Assembly (NCBI GenBank): GCA_900642245.1
Contig: CAAAJI010000398.1
Span: 11,323-42,719 of the forward strand
DNA length: 31,397 nt
Source: Fragilaria radians
Lineage: Eukaryota > Bacillariophyta > Fragilariophyceae > Fragilariales > Fragilariaceae
Direction: 5' to 3'
How positions within the stretch are numbered: the stretch's first letter is position 1; each line of letters begins with the position of its first letter. Positions 1 through 10,281 of this stretch are shown piece by piece. Under the pieces are notes generated by a model. It had not been told where the DNA came from. It ran no database searches and saw nothing but the letters and a program-made list of their open reading frames with translations. The position numbers and the translations under genes were made by a program.

Positions 1-175
1 CTCCGACTAAACGTATTCCGACACGTTCTCCAACAACTTTTCCTATAAAGTTACCGTCAATCTCTCGTTCGATGGTCCCAACTTTCGTAGCTCCAATGAA
101 ATCAAAACAAGGCATGTTGTAATTGAAATCATCAAAGTACAGTAAGACTAGTAACGGATACTCTTTACTAGCCAT
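1..175 (-). CDS. 5' end of an unidentified host gene, running off the left edge
   Basis: An ATG at 175-173 on the minus strand opens a frame of 58 codons with no stop up to the window edge. The residues look like a globular protein: the N-terminus is MASKEYPLLVLLYFDDFNYN, followed by a Gly/Val/Ile-rich stretch containing FIGATKVG and GKVVGERVG. A frame of this length without stops in AT-rich DNA is suggestive but not proof. I do not recognise the family. The piece is not part of the copia relic to its right, because no retroelement motif occurs in it and it lies beyond the last recognisable reverse transcriptase block. No TATA box or other promoter signal is obvious upstream (176-300). The alternative is a chance open frame. 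Confidence 0.4.
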   Translation of the reverse strand, partial: MASKEYPLLVLLYFDDFNYNMPCFDFIGATKVGTIEREIDGNFIGKVVGERVGIRLVG

Positions 176-660
176 TCCTGATTAACAAGAACACATGAAT
201 CATTTGATGACCATTACAGGTTTCAGTATTGGCTTTGGAAGTTGGATGTTGGATGGTAGTTAAAAATTAGACACTTGGTGAATCCGAATGAGCCAAATAA
301 ACAATTGACCTTGATAGATTTTTTTGTTTGGAATAGAATAGAATGGATAAACTCTTGTTGACTAGGTTGATGTGGAGAGTTAAACCACAATGTGAATTTG
401 ATCTAAACTTCTTGAACTATTCATTCCAAACAGTCAGAATTCATTAAATTTTGTCCTCCAATTTTACTCACTTTTAGCTGGATATTGTCAAACTACCTTG
501 CGTTGAATGTTTTACTCGGCCAAAATGAAATGTTGTTTCCCAAGATTTAAAACTTATAAGTCTCTTTCTCATGTGATGATGTGCACCATCCGACACTCTT
601 CCGTTAATGGTTTCCATCACCGCAAAAAACAATATAAATACACATTTTCTAGAGTTTGCC
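176..660. other. Unassigned stretch between the edge gene and the copia-2 relic
   Basis: Short overlapping open frames on both strands (474-662 minus, 507-716 plus) show no family motif. The 3' LTR and RNase H part of copia-2 would be expected here. I could not find either, so this end of the element is probably deleted or decayed beyond recognition by eye. Confidence 0.4.
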
Positions 661-944
661 ATGTAAGTTCAATCTTCTCCAATTACTTTTATTGCCTTTT
701 TGACTTTGACTTTTAAGACCTTGTTTAGCCCATAAATCACATGCTTCATCCTACTCTCATTTCCTGCAATAATCCTGTCATCTAAGTAGGTGCAGAGGAT
801 AAAGAAATTGTTCCCTGCCTGATTACAAAAAACACACGAATCAATCTCATTTCTAGTGAATCCCTGTTTGAGAATGACTTCCTCAAACTTTCTCTATGCT
901 GAATTGCACAAATTGATATTTTGATCTACTTTATTCATTTTTGC

Positions 945-1320
945 CTAAAATTGATCTCATTTGCGTCACATTGTCCTCTGGTAAAGATCTCGCGTCACTC
1001 GATTGGACGTATGTGCTCACTTCCTATTAATAAGGATTTTATGAGTTCATACTCTTAAAAATCCTTACTAAAACTATAGTGTAGTTTTCATTAGTTTTAT
1101 TGTAAATAAAATGGATGGTTAATGCCTTTACTTCCCATAACTATAGGTGTAAATATATAGAAAATTTAGATTCTTTATATTTACTTATAATAGCAATTAT
1201 GGATGTCTCCAACACTGGTACACAAATACATCTCCTAGCCTAATCTATTCATGCTAGACTGAATATTGTTCATTTCATATAAAGTTATTAAATCAATGTG
1301 TTTCTTTTTAGTCTGTACTT
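945..1320 (-). repeat. Repeat B copy 1, inserted in the copia-2 RT
   Basis: This stretch breaks the copia-2 RT between two adjacent motifs. Read on the minus strand it matches plus-strand sequence at about 13090-13240: both have CAGTCTAGCA, then a run including GAGATGT, then TGGAGACATCCA, followed by related AT-rich sequence. The shared core is about 100-150 bp; outer limits are approximate. It could be a solo LTR or a non-autonomous element. No target duplication was identified. Confidence 0.5.
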
Positions 1321-1334
1321 TTGTTATAACAAAA
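1319..1334. repeat. 16-bp perfect palindrome
   Basis: The sequence TTTTGTTATAACAAAA reads the same on both strands. It lies at the edge of repeat B copy 1 and may mark that insertion's end, or may be chance in AT-rich DNA. Confidence 0.4.
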
Positions 1335-1760
1335 CTTAATGTCTCTGTCTTGTTGCCTTGACCAATCCATACATGGATCTCTATGGTCTCAAAGTATTAC
1401 CCCCAGGACCATAGATTTCAGAGTTTCCTTTTGGAATTTTCATGCAAATTTCTTCCTCAAAGGAAGGCTGTCTCAAGATCCAAAGATCATGCTACCAAAT
1501 TCAACTTCTGAATCATAAAAGTATGATTCAAAAGCTTGCATCACATCAAAGAGGTAAGAAATGATGTGAAAAGACAATTCCAGCCGCTTAGGAGAGACTA
1601 AGAGCCATTAATCTGGCTTTAAATGCCCCATGGCGTTTTTCTTTAAACACCCATCGATATCCAATCAATTGTCTCCCCTTTGGCACACTTCCTTGGTTTA
1701 TGATGGACCACAATCCACACTTTTCCATGCTCATGACTTACCTTTGGATTGCTTTCCTCC

Positions 1761-1765
1761 AACCA
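1761..1765. repeat. Left target-site duplication of copia-1 (AACCA)
   Basis: AACCA directly precedes the left LTR and is repeated exactly at 11891-11895 next to the right LTR. Five bases is the usual duplication length for Ty1/copia integrase. If one copy and everything between are ignored, copia-2 reads in frame through LSGWRKAIQR. Confidence 0.8.
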
Positions 1766-1988
1766 TGATAAAAAAAATTCTATAAGGTGGAAAGGACATC
1801 AAAGATAAAGAAGAAGCTTTAAAAGCGATTCTGCTTAAAACTTGTAATTACTAAAATTAGATTGAACTAAAGGATTCATAATATATTTGAATTGCTTGGC
1901 TTCGAGATAATATTCAGTATCCTCAATGGATAACCCTAAACAAACTTAAGCCTAAACGGACTGAAAGTGAGGGATAATTCAAATATCA
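1766..1988 (-). repeat. Copia-1 3' LTR
   Basis: This ~222-bp stretch aligns end to end with 11680-11890 and 10282-10506. Shared blocks include a left end starting TG followed by a CTATAA block, an ATTACTA...TAGATTG block, and the best-conserved core around 1905-1945 containing AATGGATAACCCTAA. The right end (TTCAAATATC) matches CTCAATAC of the other copies. Exact ends are uncertain by one base because an A is shared between LTR end and duplication. Confidence 0.75.
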
Positions 1989-2019
1989 TTTACCGAAACG
2001 TTCAGTCACCAACCTCTAA

Positions 2020-3440
2020 AAAATCTTCTCTTGGTTCACATTTTTTGTCAGAATCATTTTTAATAGACTTTATAAACTCAATTTTTATGATTCCGTCTTC
2101 CACATTCTGATGTATTTATACCTGGTATCTATCTACATGACTCTTTCTTTCGCAGGATGAGGCATTTTGTGCCATAAACATTGCACCAATGTTATCTCTT
2201 TTTCACAATAATTGGAAGGTCAAAAAGATTCCAATCCCTTGCAGTAAATAATAGATGAACTTGATTTCTTTTACTGTTTCCGATATTGCAACATATTTCA
2301 CCTCACTGCTTGAAAGAGCTACTCCTCCCTTAGCTTTTGAGCTCAACAGGAACATTCACTAGGTATACAATAAAGCCGGTCAAGCTGATTCTTTTCTCTG
2401 AATCTCCCGCCCAATCACTATTGCAAAATACGCGGATTCTCCAATTTTTGAATTTTGTTTCTGGTTTAATTCTGAGACATAAATGCTTGGTGTCAATAGC
2501 GAATTTGTTCACCCTTGACATTTCAATATAAGTACCCATTGTTGCTTTGTCCATGCATTTGGACAGTTCTCTCACTACATTGCACAAATCAGGTTGAGAA
2601 TACTTTGCAAGATACAAAAGCATTCCAACTCCAGAAATGTATCTCCTCTGTAGATTTGAGTCAATGATGTCAACCTCATCATCTGGGCAAACAATTTTGA
2701 ACCTTGCAGTCCCAGAATTTCGATTAACCCTTTTGGTTGCGAATTCCTCTCCAAACTTGGCTTTATAAATTGTTAATTAAGCGAGGTTAAAGAATCAAAA
2801 TTTGATTTCACCTTACATCCTCAATCACACAGTAACTGCAATAATCTGAAAGAATATTTTCAATCTTTAAGTTTAAGCCATTCTTCTTCAACTCAATTAA
2901 CTCTTCAATTTGTAACTCAGTTCTGACAACCAAACAATCATGAATAAATACCAATCATTAAAATTCCATCTTGATTCCATTTCCATAGTAAACACGTATC
3001 AGACATGTTTTCTTTGAACCCAATTGAGTTGAGTACGGATATTCATTTGTTTAGAACTCTCTTGCGCTTTGTACAAGTCCATTGATTGTTTTGGTTAGTA
3101 GTAAACAAATATTTTTTTCATGCGTTCCGGAATATTCATGTAGATCACTTCTTGTAGTTCGCCATGTTGGAAAGCAGTTTCAACATCAACCATACTAGCC
3201 TTTACATTTCAAATTGGGTTTACATCCAACATGATACAAAAACTAACATCATTGATTACTGGGGCAAAACTTTCATTGAAATTGATTCCAGGAATCTGAT
3301 TATAATCAGCTTTGCACGTAAAACTTCATTTCGTTTGATCTTGAAAATCCACTTACAGTTGGTAGTCCTTATTTTCTTAGGAATTTTTTCTTTCTTGATA
3401 TTTTCCCATACTACTTCTTTCTTGATCATCTCATCCACTT
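2020..3440 (-). pseudogene. Copia-1 reverse transcriptase and RNase H relic
   Basis: RT begins near 3370 with CKWIFKIKRNEVLRAK. Further left are MVDVETAFQHGELQEVIYM (about 3130-3190) and LQIEELIELKKNGLNLKIE (about 2860-2920). The catalytic YVDD box has decayed to FIHD at 2937-2948, losing the first Asp. The best-kept part is 2330-2623: GMLLYLAKYSQPDLCNVVRELSKCMD, spread over the RT-RNase H connection, then VFCNSDWAGDSEKRISLTGF with the first RNase H aspartates. The RNase H core SKAKGGVALSSSEVKY follows at about 2285-2335 and DNIGAMFMAQNAS at about 2150-2200. Several stops and frameshifts occur. Enzymatic activity is not possible from this copy. Confidence 0.85.
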
Positions 3441-4056
3441 CTTATTTATGGCCTCCCGCCATTTATCTCAGACATTAGGATCTTTATGATTCCATGCTTG
3501 ATCGAAGGTAGTAGGCTCTTCATTGATCACCATTCAGCTAAATAATGCAACATTGACTCGATCAGGTAATATTTCCCTTCCTTGCTTGAAGTGCTCTACT
3601 AATTCTGTAGCATCTGGGTTTGAAACTACTCTCAAATTGACGCATCTTCCTGTAAATCTTCATCCTCTTTAACTCATCGTGATTTGTAACTCCTTGAGAA
3701 GCATCTTGACCCTTTTTAAGCAATTGCATTTTCGACTCCATAATGTAATCATCATTGTCAATTACCTGATTCTTAACCTTTCTTGCAATCCACTCTTTAT
3801 ACAATTCATTTCACCAGATAATGTCTAGGGAATTGATGAGCATCTCAGTATCCCTTTTCAACATTCTATATACATCATGTGCGTGATGTATACAAAAGCC
3901 ACCAAGCATACGGGGTGTTCCTCTCTTATTCAATTTGCCTTGAACGTTGTCTTTAGTCGTAAAAACTTCAATTTCACCAACGGACCTTCAGCTTGCTGGT
4001 AGTCTTGGCATGCATCCAAACAGCAATTGATACGGACAAATCTCCTGATTCTTAAT
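3441..4056 (-). pseudogene. Copia-1 integrase C-terminal and linker relic
   Basis: Minus-strand fragments typical of the region between copia integrase and RT are visible. After the integrase core come CPYQLLFGC, RGTPRMLGGFCIHHAHDVYRML and MLINSLDIIW (about 3820-4030). A basic, charged, low-complexity frame follows at 3562-3804 (KNQVIDNDDYIMESKMQLLK). Stops separate the pieces. Confidence 0.65.
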
Positions 4057-4642
4057 TTATGTAATATTGGAGAGAAGTGTGGCTGTCATTGCGCACTCAG
4101 TCCAAACTCCTGATCTGAGGTGATCCTTCCATCCAACGCTATGCAACGTAGCTCTTATCCTCCCAAAGAAGGATTGAAACATTCTTTCAACTTTACCGTT
4201 TTGCTGGGGGGTTTGAGGACCAGAAAATTCAAACTTGATACCATAACCTTTGGATTGACATTCTTCAAATGAAGCCTTATTCTCACTGGAATCGTCACAC
4301 CTTAGGAATTTAACATTGACTCCTGCAATCTTCGGGTTGGCGAGTAAAGTCATCACTTTGACTTTTAGGTCACTTGTTGCCTTCAAAAAGATACTCCCGC
4401 AAAAGTCCGTGGAGTCATTTAAAATTAAGACCCAGAAGCACGAACCACTGTAACTTTTGTCATTACTAGAGCTAATAGCTAGATAAACTCTTTCATCAGG
4501 TGCTTGACTCCCTTCCTTACAGTCTTGATTAACATTCTTTTGCCTTGCATTAGCAACAGCACTGTCTTCAAAAACCTTGAAATCAGCTTTCAACCTCAAA
4601 CCATGAATAGTTGCAGTCTTCTTCAAACAATCACAATGCCCA
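4057..4642 (-). pseudogene. Copia-1 integrase core relic
   Basis: An open minus-strand frame of about 195 codons starts in the HHCC zinc finger (GHCDCLKKTATIHGL). It continues through the catalytic core, with FWVLILNDSTDFCG, FLRCDDSSENKASFEECQSKG and the classic end SGPQTPQQNGKVERMFQSF (core and ending of copia integrases), up to LRSGVWTECAMTATLL. Its upstream end coincides with the non-LTR insertion: the first half of the zinc finger (FHEMIGHC) is at 10101-10130, beyond the insert. This is the best-preserved open frame of copia-1 yet it is cut off from its start. Confidence 0.85.
4632..4642. repeat. Left target-site duplication of the non-LTR element
   Basis: CACAATGCCCA is repeated exactly at 10101-10111. 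With a 2-base gap and one mismatch the similarity may extend about 8 bases further left. Joining the flanks through one copy gives the in-frame zinc-finger residues FHEMIGHCDCLKK of copia-1. Confidence 0.75.
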
Positions 4643-4735
4643 CACAATTTTTTGATCTGAAAAGTTGTACGTTAAGTCTGTACGTCTTCCGTTTACGATT
4701 TTTTGAGTCCCTACCATGATTACCGCCAACAATGA

Positions 4736-5974
4736 TTGGTCTACCGCCACCCCACCGATTTTGCATTCACCAAAGAGATTGAAAAAAGAAATGAATTTAT
4801 TATGAAGGTTGAATACTTTGGAGAAGAAGGGGAGCAGGATCATCTCAAACATGTATTTCTGCTCCAGCTGATTGCAACTAATCAGGACAGTGAAGTGAAG
4901 TTCATTAAAAACAAGGGTCAGCTTTTCAATGAGTCGGTCATTCCCGCCTTGTGTGACCCTGCAGTACACAGCAATCATTTCAATGTCATGGATATTTAAA
5001 CAAACTACAAAGGAACATGTGGAAAGAAGTTAACAATTCTTCATCAAATTTGAGGCGCCAAAATGACAGGACTTTGAAGAAAGATGCAAAAGTTATGGGA
5101 ATTCTTAAGCTGAACAAAATTAGGGTCTATAAACACATGTGGAATGAGGATGAATACCACCAGAGAACCCTAGGTTTTTTTACCAATGTTGTTCCCTCTG
5201 TCATGTCATCCGAGTATGCCACAAAAGGTATCATGAAACTAAAACACCCCGTAAAGAAGCAGAAAACACCTCCCTTCCAACTCAGATCAATGATTGTTGC
5301 ATATGACACTAACGGTGTCATTACCAAGAGCAGAGTATATGAAATTGAAGTCAAAACCAGTGATGCTCAAATGATGACGGAAATTTTGAAAGAAAACACA
5401 AGTCCAGGCAACTTTATACCCTTCAAAATGCGCAGAATCAATGAAATAGCTTATCAGAAAGCTATCAACTATGCCAGGGACTAAAGTGTTAACATTTGGA
5501 CAATTGTCATCAAATATATTTCCGAAGGAGCACAATTTAAGCTTGAAGAGAGAATTAGAACTGAATATTCAAAAGTAAACTCGAGTTTTAGTACCAAGAA
5601 AGACTTTCACAGTAAAAGAGAGCTATTGAAAGATGAGGTTGAAACTCTTCCAGAGATTGCTCACGTAACAGGATAACTATTCCACAGGTGACACATCCTT
5701 CTTCAGTTCAAGCATTGAGACTATAATGTCTTTTGACGTTGAAGAAGTCGAAATCAGAAGAGACACAACCTCGAGCAATATTCTGCATCCTAGCACATCA
5801 ACATCAGAAGTCTCCATGCCGGTTCAGCTCAACAGAGATGCCGATATCCTAGAATTAAATGAAAAAATCAACAATTATCAAAAAGAAATGAATATTTTCT
5901 TGCAAAAAGTAGATCAGATTCACACCATGCTTAAAGCTTTACTCAAGACTGCTGAAGTTGACACAATTATGTAG
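4736..5974 (+). pseudogene. Non-LTR element ORF1 relic
   Basis: Three open segments in alternating frames cover one protein. The first, 4736-4999, starts after a TGA and begins PTDFAFTKEIEKRNEFI. The second, 5017-5484, has SSNLRRQNDRTLKKD and FKMRRINEIAYQKAIN and continues past a stop as IWTIVIKYISEGAQFKLEE. The third, 5726-5974, has a Ser/Thr-rich part and then a heptad-like helix LELNEKINNYQKEMNIFL that may form a coiled coil. In LINEs ORF1 usually encodes an RNA-binding chaperone; the basic residues and coiled coil fit, but I see no named RNA-binding domain, so the role is inferred from position. Frameshifts near 5000 and 5690 and a stop at 5482 show decay. Confidence 0.6.
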
Positions 5975-6017
5975 GAAGCCAGCTCCTTAAATTCGAAAAA
6001 AGGTCGGAGGCCTACAT

Positions 6018-7565
6018 AACACCGACATAGACACCTTCACATTAACTTCACCTCAAATACATCATCAACATACCATCACACATGCCCACATTCCAGAGAA
6101 AGAAAGACACACCACATCCACCTGTATCACTACAACCAAAGCAGAGCACGTTAACTCAAACTATCACTTCAAAAGAAGGGCCAAGTCACAAAATTCAGAA
6201 ACTGCAGCACATCAAAATGGAACTGAAGACTTAACTAAAGACACACTCATTCACATCTCACAAGAAGCACACAATACACTCAACAGATTGCAACCATCAA
6301 TGCTACAATCTGTCAAATTGCAAGAATTGCATTTAAGACAAAAGCACACAACAATATCAAGCAACAAAGATAAAAGCATACCATACAGCCAAAGTAAGAC
6401 TCAAGGACATCAGGCCAACAGTTCCATTCCAACTACACCACAGAAAGCTGATTACCAAGAGGAAATACCAACAACCACTATCTCCATCTTATGTGATAAC
6501 ATTGCTGGACTGGACAACATGTATGGAAAGATTTCACAAGTTGTGCAGGTCATCAACGACAGGAATATTGAAGTATTTATGGGTCAAGAACTCAATCGAC
6601 CTACTAGAAACCAACAATTTCGAGCAACTATGAAATACCTTCACAAATATAAGCAACACATAGTCACAGCAGAAACAAAGCGGAGGTTTAAATCCGAGAA
6701 GAAACCTGGAGGGACCTTCTGCATTACTAACAACAAGATCATAGATCATATGGGACGTTGGGCAGGTAATGTGTATCAACTGCAAGGGATTCAAATTGCC
6801 ATAATCTCCATATATCAAACAGTACAGAAATCCCAACATGGTTTCACATCCATACATGCTCAACAAGTAGCTATACTCACCAATGAAGATTGAGATATCA
6901 CACCTAATCAAGCATTCTCTATTGATCTGATAGATCTGATTCATAATCTTCAACATGAGGGCTTAGAGATTCTTATTGCAGGGGACTTCAACGCATACAT
7001 CACATCATCTGGAATACTACAAGAGTTGCAAGACCAATGTCATCTGTACAGACTCAATGATACAAATGGGATAGTGTCTTATAGACATGGAACAAAGTGT
7101 CTTGATCATGCCTTTGTTTCACACAAAGTTAGTGAATCAGTAACCCAATTGTATTATGTAGATTACCCATCAGATTACTACAGCAACCACTGCCAGATGT
7201 TCATCCAGGTTAAAGCACTTCAAAGTTCCTTACAGCTCCCTCAGGAACCTAAATGTTGCAGATTATATTCCAAAGATCCAGAAAATGTAAAGCTATACAT
7301 TGAGAGGAAGTTTAAATTAGTGCAATGATACAAGATTGAATCCTTACTGTCGGATCTAGAAGAAAGAATGAAAGTACTCCAAGATCAACAAAGTAAACCC
7401 GACACCGCCTTACTTCGTAGCGTATTCTACCCAATCTGGCATCCAAAAAAATGGTTGTTTTGGCGTTCATGGAAATATTGTTCATCTGCATCACCATCTC
7501 CTAAAAAATATGCAGTATCATGTTGCAGTGGCAAGAGCAACAAAGGAATGGGTTTCCAGACATAG
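6018..7565 (+). pseudogene. Non-LTR ORF2 N-terminal part: endonuclease (EEP) domain
   Basis: A single frame is open from about 6018 apart from TGA codons at 6891-6893 and 7326-7328. The first ~90 residues are polar and Thr/His-rich. The endonuclease/exonuclease/phosphatase fold then appears: SILCDNIAGL, FMGQELNRP (catalytic Glu), KKPGGTFCITNN, MGRWAGNVYQL, IISIYQTV, then LIAGDFNAYI after the first stop, GTKCLDHAF, and YYSNHCQMF. The last motif is normally S-D-H; here the Asp is Asn. The domain nicks target DNA to prime reverse transcription in LINEs. Stops and the changed SDH motif argue against activity. Confidence 0.8.
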
Positions 7566-8552
7566 CCTAGACCAACCTATCTACGGAATAGGGCAAAGCA
7601 GTGAAAACAGTCCACATATCTGGACAATGATTTCCAGTGTGCTAGTAAACTTGTTTAATCAAGGCTCAACTGGTGCAAGGTATCAAGGTCAAAGTGAAGT
7701 ACAGCATTTGTAGATGATGTTAACACTCACCATTCTGGTGGGCACACACCAGAACTTGTCAAGGACATGTTACAAACTTAGAAGCAATGGCAAAGGATTC
7801 TTGAAGTCAGTGGAGGGAAATTATCTGAAGAGAACAGCACATTTTATGCACTTGACTGGAATTTCTCAACCGGAGGTACACCCACAATGGTTGATAGTCT
7901 TGATACCTTAGATACACAACAACAACACTATCTTGAAGGAAGACAAATCAAAGTAACAGATCACCATAAGTCCTTAGGGCATCTAGTGTCTCCAAAAATT
8001 CCTGAGTCCGCAAAGATATACCAAGGGGTGCAACTGGGCAAACGCCTCAACACAACTCTGTCAAAGCATCTTACAATCAAAGAATGCATGATCCTTCATT
8101 GTAGCATTTATACTCCAGCTCTCCAGTATGTTCTGCAGAATTCATGCATGCCTAAAGATAAACTTCACCATGCCCTCAAGTCAACAAAGGCTAAGTTTCT
8201 AAATAGACTTAGTTGTGCCAAAACCACAAAGAATGCTATTGTTTATGGTCACAAGAGCTGGGGAGGCATAGGCTATTTTGACTCCTATACTGAACAAGGC
8301 CTCTCCAACGTTAAAACATTTGTCACCACCATTCAAGATGAAAGTATTGCCGGAAATTTACTCAGAGCAGCAATTAAAACATGGCAATGGCAAATAGGAT
8401 CTGGTTACAATCCCTTTCAAAGGTCTTACAAATACCCGCATGATGAGACCAAGTGGCCAAAAGAAGTTAGAACATTTGCCCCGAAAAATCAGATATCAAT
8501 ATCATTGGTAAGACAGAATATCCTCTGCTACGAGAACATGATCAGGACTTAA
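7490..8552 (+). pseudogene. Non-LTR ORF2 reverse transcriptase, internally shortened
   Basis: The palm is recognisable from LLKNMQYHVAVA and PIYGIGQSSENSPHIW (about 7500-7620; RT motif B region). After a frame change comes the catalytic box FVDD (7707-7718) followed by VNTHHSGGHTPELV. A TAG at 7779-7781 interrupts the frame. From 7887 a 222-codon frame holds the LINE RT thumb and connection: HKSLGHLVSP, CMILHCSIYTPALQYVL, NAIVYGHKSWGGIGYFDSY and TWQWQIGSGYNPF. Motif A and the finger region, expected between the endonuclease and motif B, are not visible; only about 50 codons separate the two. This suggests an internal deletion. Confidence 0.75.
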
Positions 8553-9960
8553 TGGACGCAGCTGAACAAGCAGGATTCAGCACTCATGCTTTGTGCTTCA
8601 TAAACCACTCTCGAATCTACCTTTATGTTATTAGTCTGGCAGATATCACACACGAATCGGGCATGCGCATTGACTCCAGTGTATTAAAACAAAAAGAGAT
8701 ACCCCAGAGAGAGATGAAGACAGTGGTCTTATACGACAAAAGAAACCAGACTATACAAAATGGTTGATATGGTTTAAATTCTTGAAGACGCTATTAAGAC
8801 CCCGGCAATCTACACTAAAAGTTCCACTAGGGTGTGGACAGCAGGATATTCCAACATTCGAAAGAAATTTCGATCCTATCGAACATCAGCTAAATTATAT
8901 TGAGTCCAGACCGGTACCATTGCTGAGCACAGTTTAATAAAAAGGCTTGGGAAAGAATGGATCAGAATTTATCCACATTGATGTTATCCCTGATCATGCA
9001 ATACCCGGCCTGTTGTCCTACTTTGGCTGGATGTATACTCAGTACACTATTTCAAAAATAAATCAAGTTGAGGAAACCATACCACTTGCGGTTGGAGATA
9101 TAGCAATCAAAGGAGAAAGCATAAAAGGCAGTATCATCAAGTCAATTTGTATGTTAATTCAAAAACAAATAATTCAAGAACATTACCAAGACACATTGGA
9201 GAAGCATACTCTCATATTGTGTGGGAATAGTTCCAAACAGCCATTAAGCAAAGCCACTTTACGTTATCTCTTTTGAAAATGGTGCACAATATATGCCCTA
9301 CACAAGGTTAATATAAACCTAACAATCCACTCCCACTGTCCATGCTGTAAACTAGTGTCTGAAGATATTCACCATGTTCTAACATGCCCAAAACGAGATG
9401 GTTTGTCCAGGTCCCGCTTTGTTCAGCAAATACAGAGATCCCTCAAGGTTGATGAATCCCACCAAGCCCTAATGCATCATTGTATGATTCCATTGCATAC
9501 CAGAAAAATTGCATTACTATGAATTATAATTTTGTGCTTCAAAGCCAGGTCGGATGAAATATGGTACTGAGAGGCTTTGTAACTGCCGAATGGGAAATGA
9601 TTACTGCATCCTTAAAGCCAAAAGGTAAATGGATGAAAACGATGAGCTTGATTATCTCAATATTATGGAAAATATGGAAAGAAATGTGGGCTCATCGCAC
9701 TAACTCAATTGATCCATTTTCGCAATATCCTTCACAAGTTCAAAATAACACCAACATATTGAATTTACAAATCATCTATAGCCTAAAAGCTAACTATACA
9801 GAACGCTTGCAACAGATGTTAGCCTCATCTTTTGAAGAACATTGCTTACAGCCTCAGCAAGAAGTCACTGGATAGACAAACATGTATTGCGGAATTTTTC
9901 AGAGTTTTGTCGAAAGTCATCAAGCTGGTTTATGGAATAAATGGAATAAAACCAAAGAAT
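8530..9960 (+). pseudogene. Non-LTR ORF2 C-terminal region with Cys/His finger
   Basis: After a frameshift near 8510-8530 the protein continues as HDQDLMDAAEQAGFSTHALC and RIYLYVISLADITHESG (to 8767). It then continues through further frames at 8947-9276, 9280-9480 and 9561-9875. Around 9330-9385 the segment CPCCKLVSEDIHHVLTCPK carries a C-x2-C...H-x4-C pattern like the C-terminal finger of many LINE RTs, which binds template or target nucleic acid. The last part, 9561-9960, is Trp-rich (LWKIWKEMWAHR, SHWIDKHV in the next frame). It ends near 9990 at TAA. Confidence 0.65.
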
Positions 9961-9994
9961 ACTGGATTAATGTGAATCAAACTTCTGAATAAAA

Positions 9995-10012
9995 GGTCCT
10001 CTGTTAAGGACC
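9995..10012 (+). repeat. Hairpin in the 3' UTR of the non-LTR element
   Basis: GGTCCT, loop CTGTTA, AGGACC form a perfect 6-bp stem with a 6-base loop about 90 bases from the element's 3' end. A second weak stem, CCAC/GTGG, lies around 10037-10049. In stringent-type LINEs a 3' stem-loop is the recognition site for the element's own RT; that role here is inferred. Confidence 0.5.
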
Positions 10013-10100
10013 CGTGTGAGTCCACGCTAAACTCCACAGTAGGTGGGTTGAGGGTAGTTTAGGATAGCACGTAAAATATAGATCCATTTTAAATCAAATC

Positions 10101-10111
10101 CACAATGCCCA
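10101..10111. repeat. Right target-site duplication of the non-LTR element
   Basis: This is an exact copy of CACAATGCCCA at 4632-4642. To its right copia-1 resumes with the minus-strand residues FHEMIGHC of the integrase zinc finger. Confidence 0.75.
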
Positions 10112-10281
10112 ATCATTTCATGGAACTTTTTAACAGCAATGGTGTTGACGGAATCCAACGTGCCTTGAGTAGCATAAGCAACAGAAGACTCATTTTATAC
10201 CATCTTAATACCGAAAATAGCTCCTCTCAAAGTGTTGATAAATCTGTCAAAAGTGATAGAAGTAGATCCATTTGTCAAACA
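10112..10281 (-). pseudogene. Copia-1 pre-integrase and zinc-finger start
   Basis: Minus-strand reading from 10281 gives TNGSTSITFDRFINTL, then IFGIKMV, a stop, SVAYATQGTLDSVNTIAV and KKFHEMIGHC, which is the pre-integrase segment and first half of the HHCC finger. It joins in frame to the protease-side block across the solo LTR and to 4642 across the non-LTR element. Confidence 0.8.

Larger units (their letters stand above)
660..1760 (-). pseudogene. Copia-2 reverse transcriptase relic
   Basis: Reading leftward on the minus strand from the copia-1 junction, the conserved start of the copia RT is seen at about 1610-1700 (VPKGRQLIGYRWVFK, then HGAFKARLMALS). A LETAFL piece and KIPKG follow at about 1440-1480, SMYGLVKATRQ at about 1340-1380, and after an interruption RKFEEVILKQGFTRNEID at about 840-915. 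The catalytic box reads YLDD at 777-788 (family consensus YVDD), followed by IIAGNESRM. Stops and frameshifts lie between these blocks. The interruption between ATRQ and RKFEE is occupied by an inserted repeat (about 945-1320). RNase H was not found to the left. Confidence 0.8.
4643..10100 (+). mobile_element. Non-LTR (LINE-type) retrotransposon inserted in copia-1
   Basis: About 5.46 kb on the plus strand lies between the two copies of CACAATGCCCA. It holds an ORF1 region (4736-5974), an ORF2 with endonuclease (about 6018-7330), a shortened reverse transcriptase (about 7490-8552), a long C-terminal part with a Cys/His finger (about 8530-9960), and a short 3' UTR with a hairpin ending in an AT-rich tail. 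The arrangement matches LINEs with an apurinic-like endonuclease; from memory the RT C-terminal block resembles elements common in diatom genomes. The orientation is opposite to the surrounding copia. Stops and frameshifts occur in all ORFs. Confidence 0.85.

Noticed and set aside
4631..4978. Minus-strand frame overlapping the 5' end of the LINE
   Set aside because: It crosses the copia/LINE junction and is a shadow of ORF1 on the other strand.
6018..7781. Reassigned TGA codons (alternative genetic code) suggested by two TGAs in the LINE endonuclease frame
   Set aside because: The same element also has a TAG and several frameshifts, and the intact host genes use ordinary stops (TGA and TAA) as terminators. 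Decay explains it.
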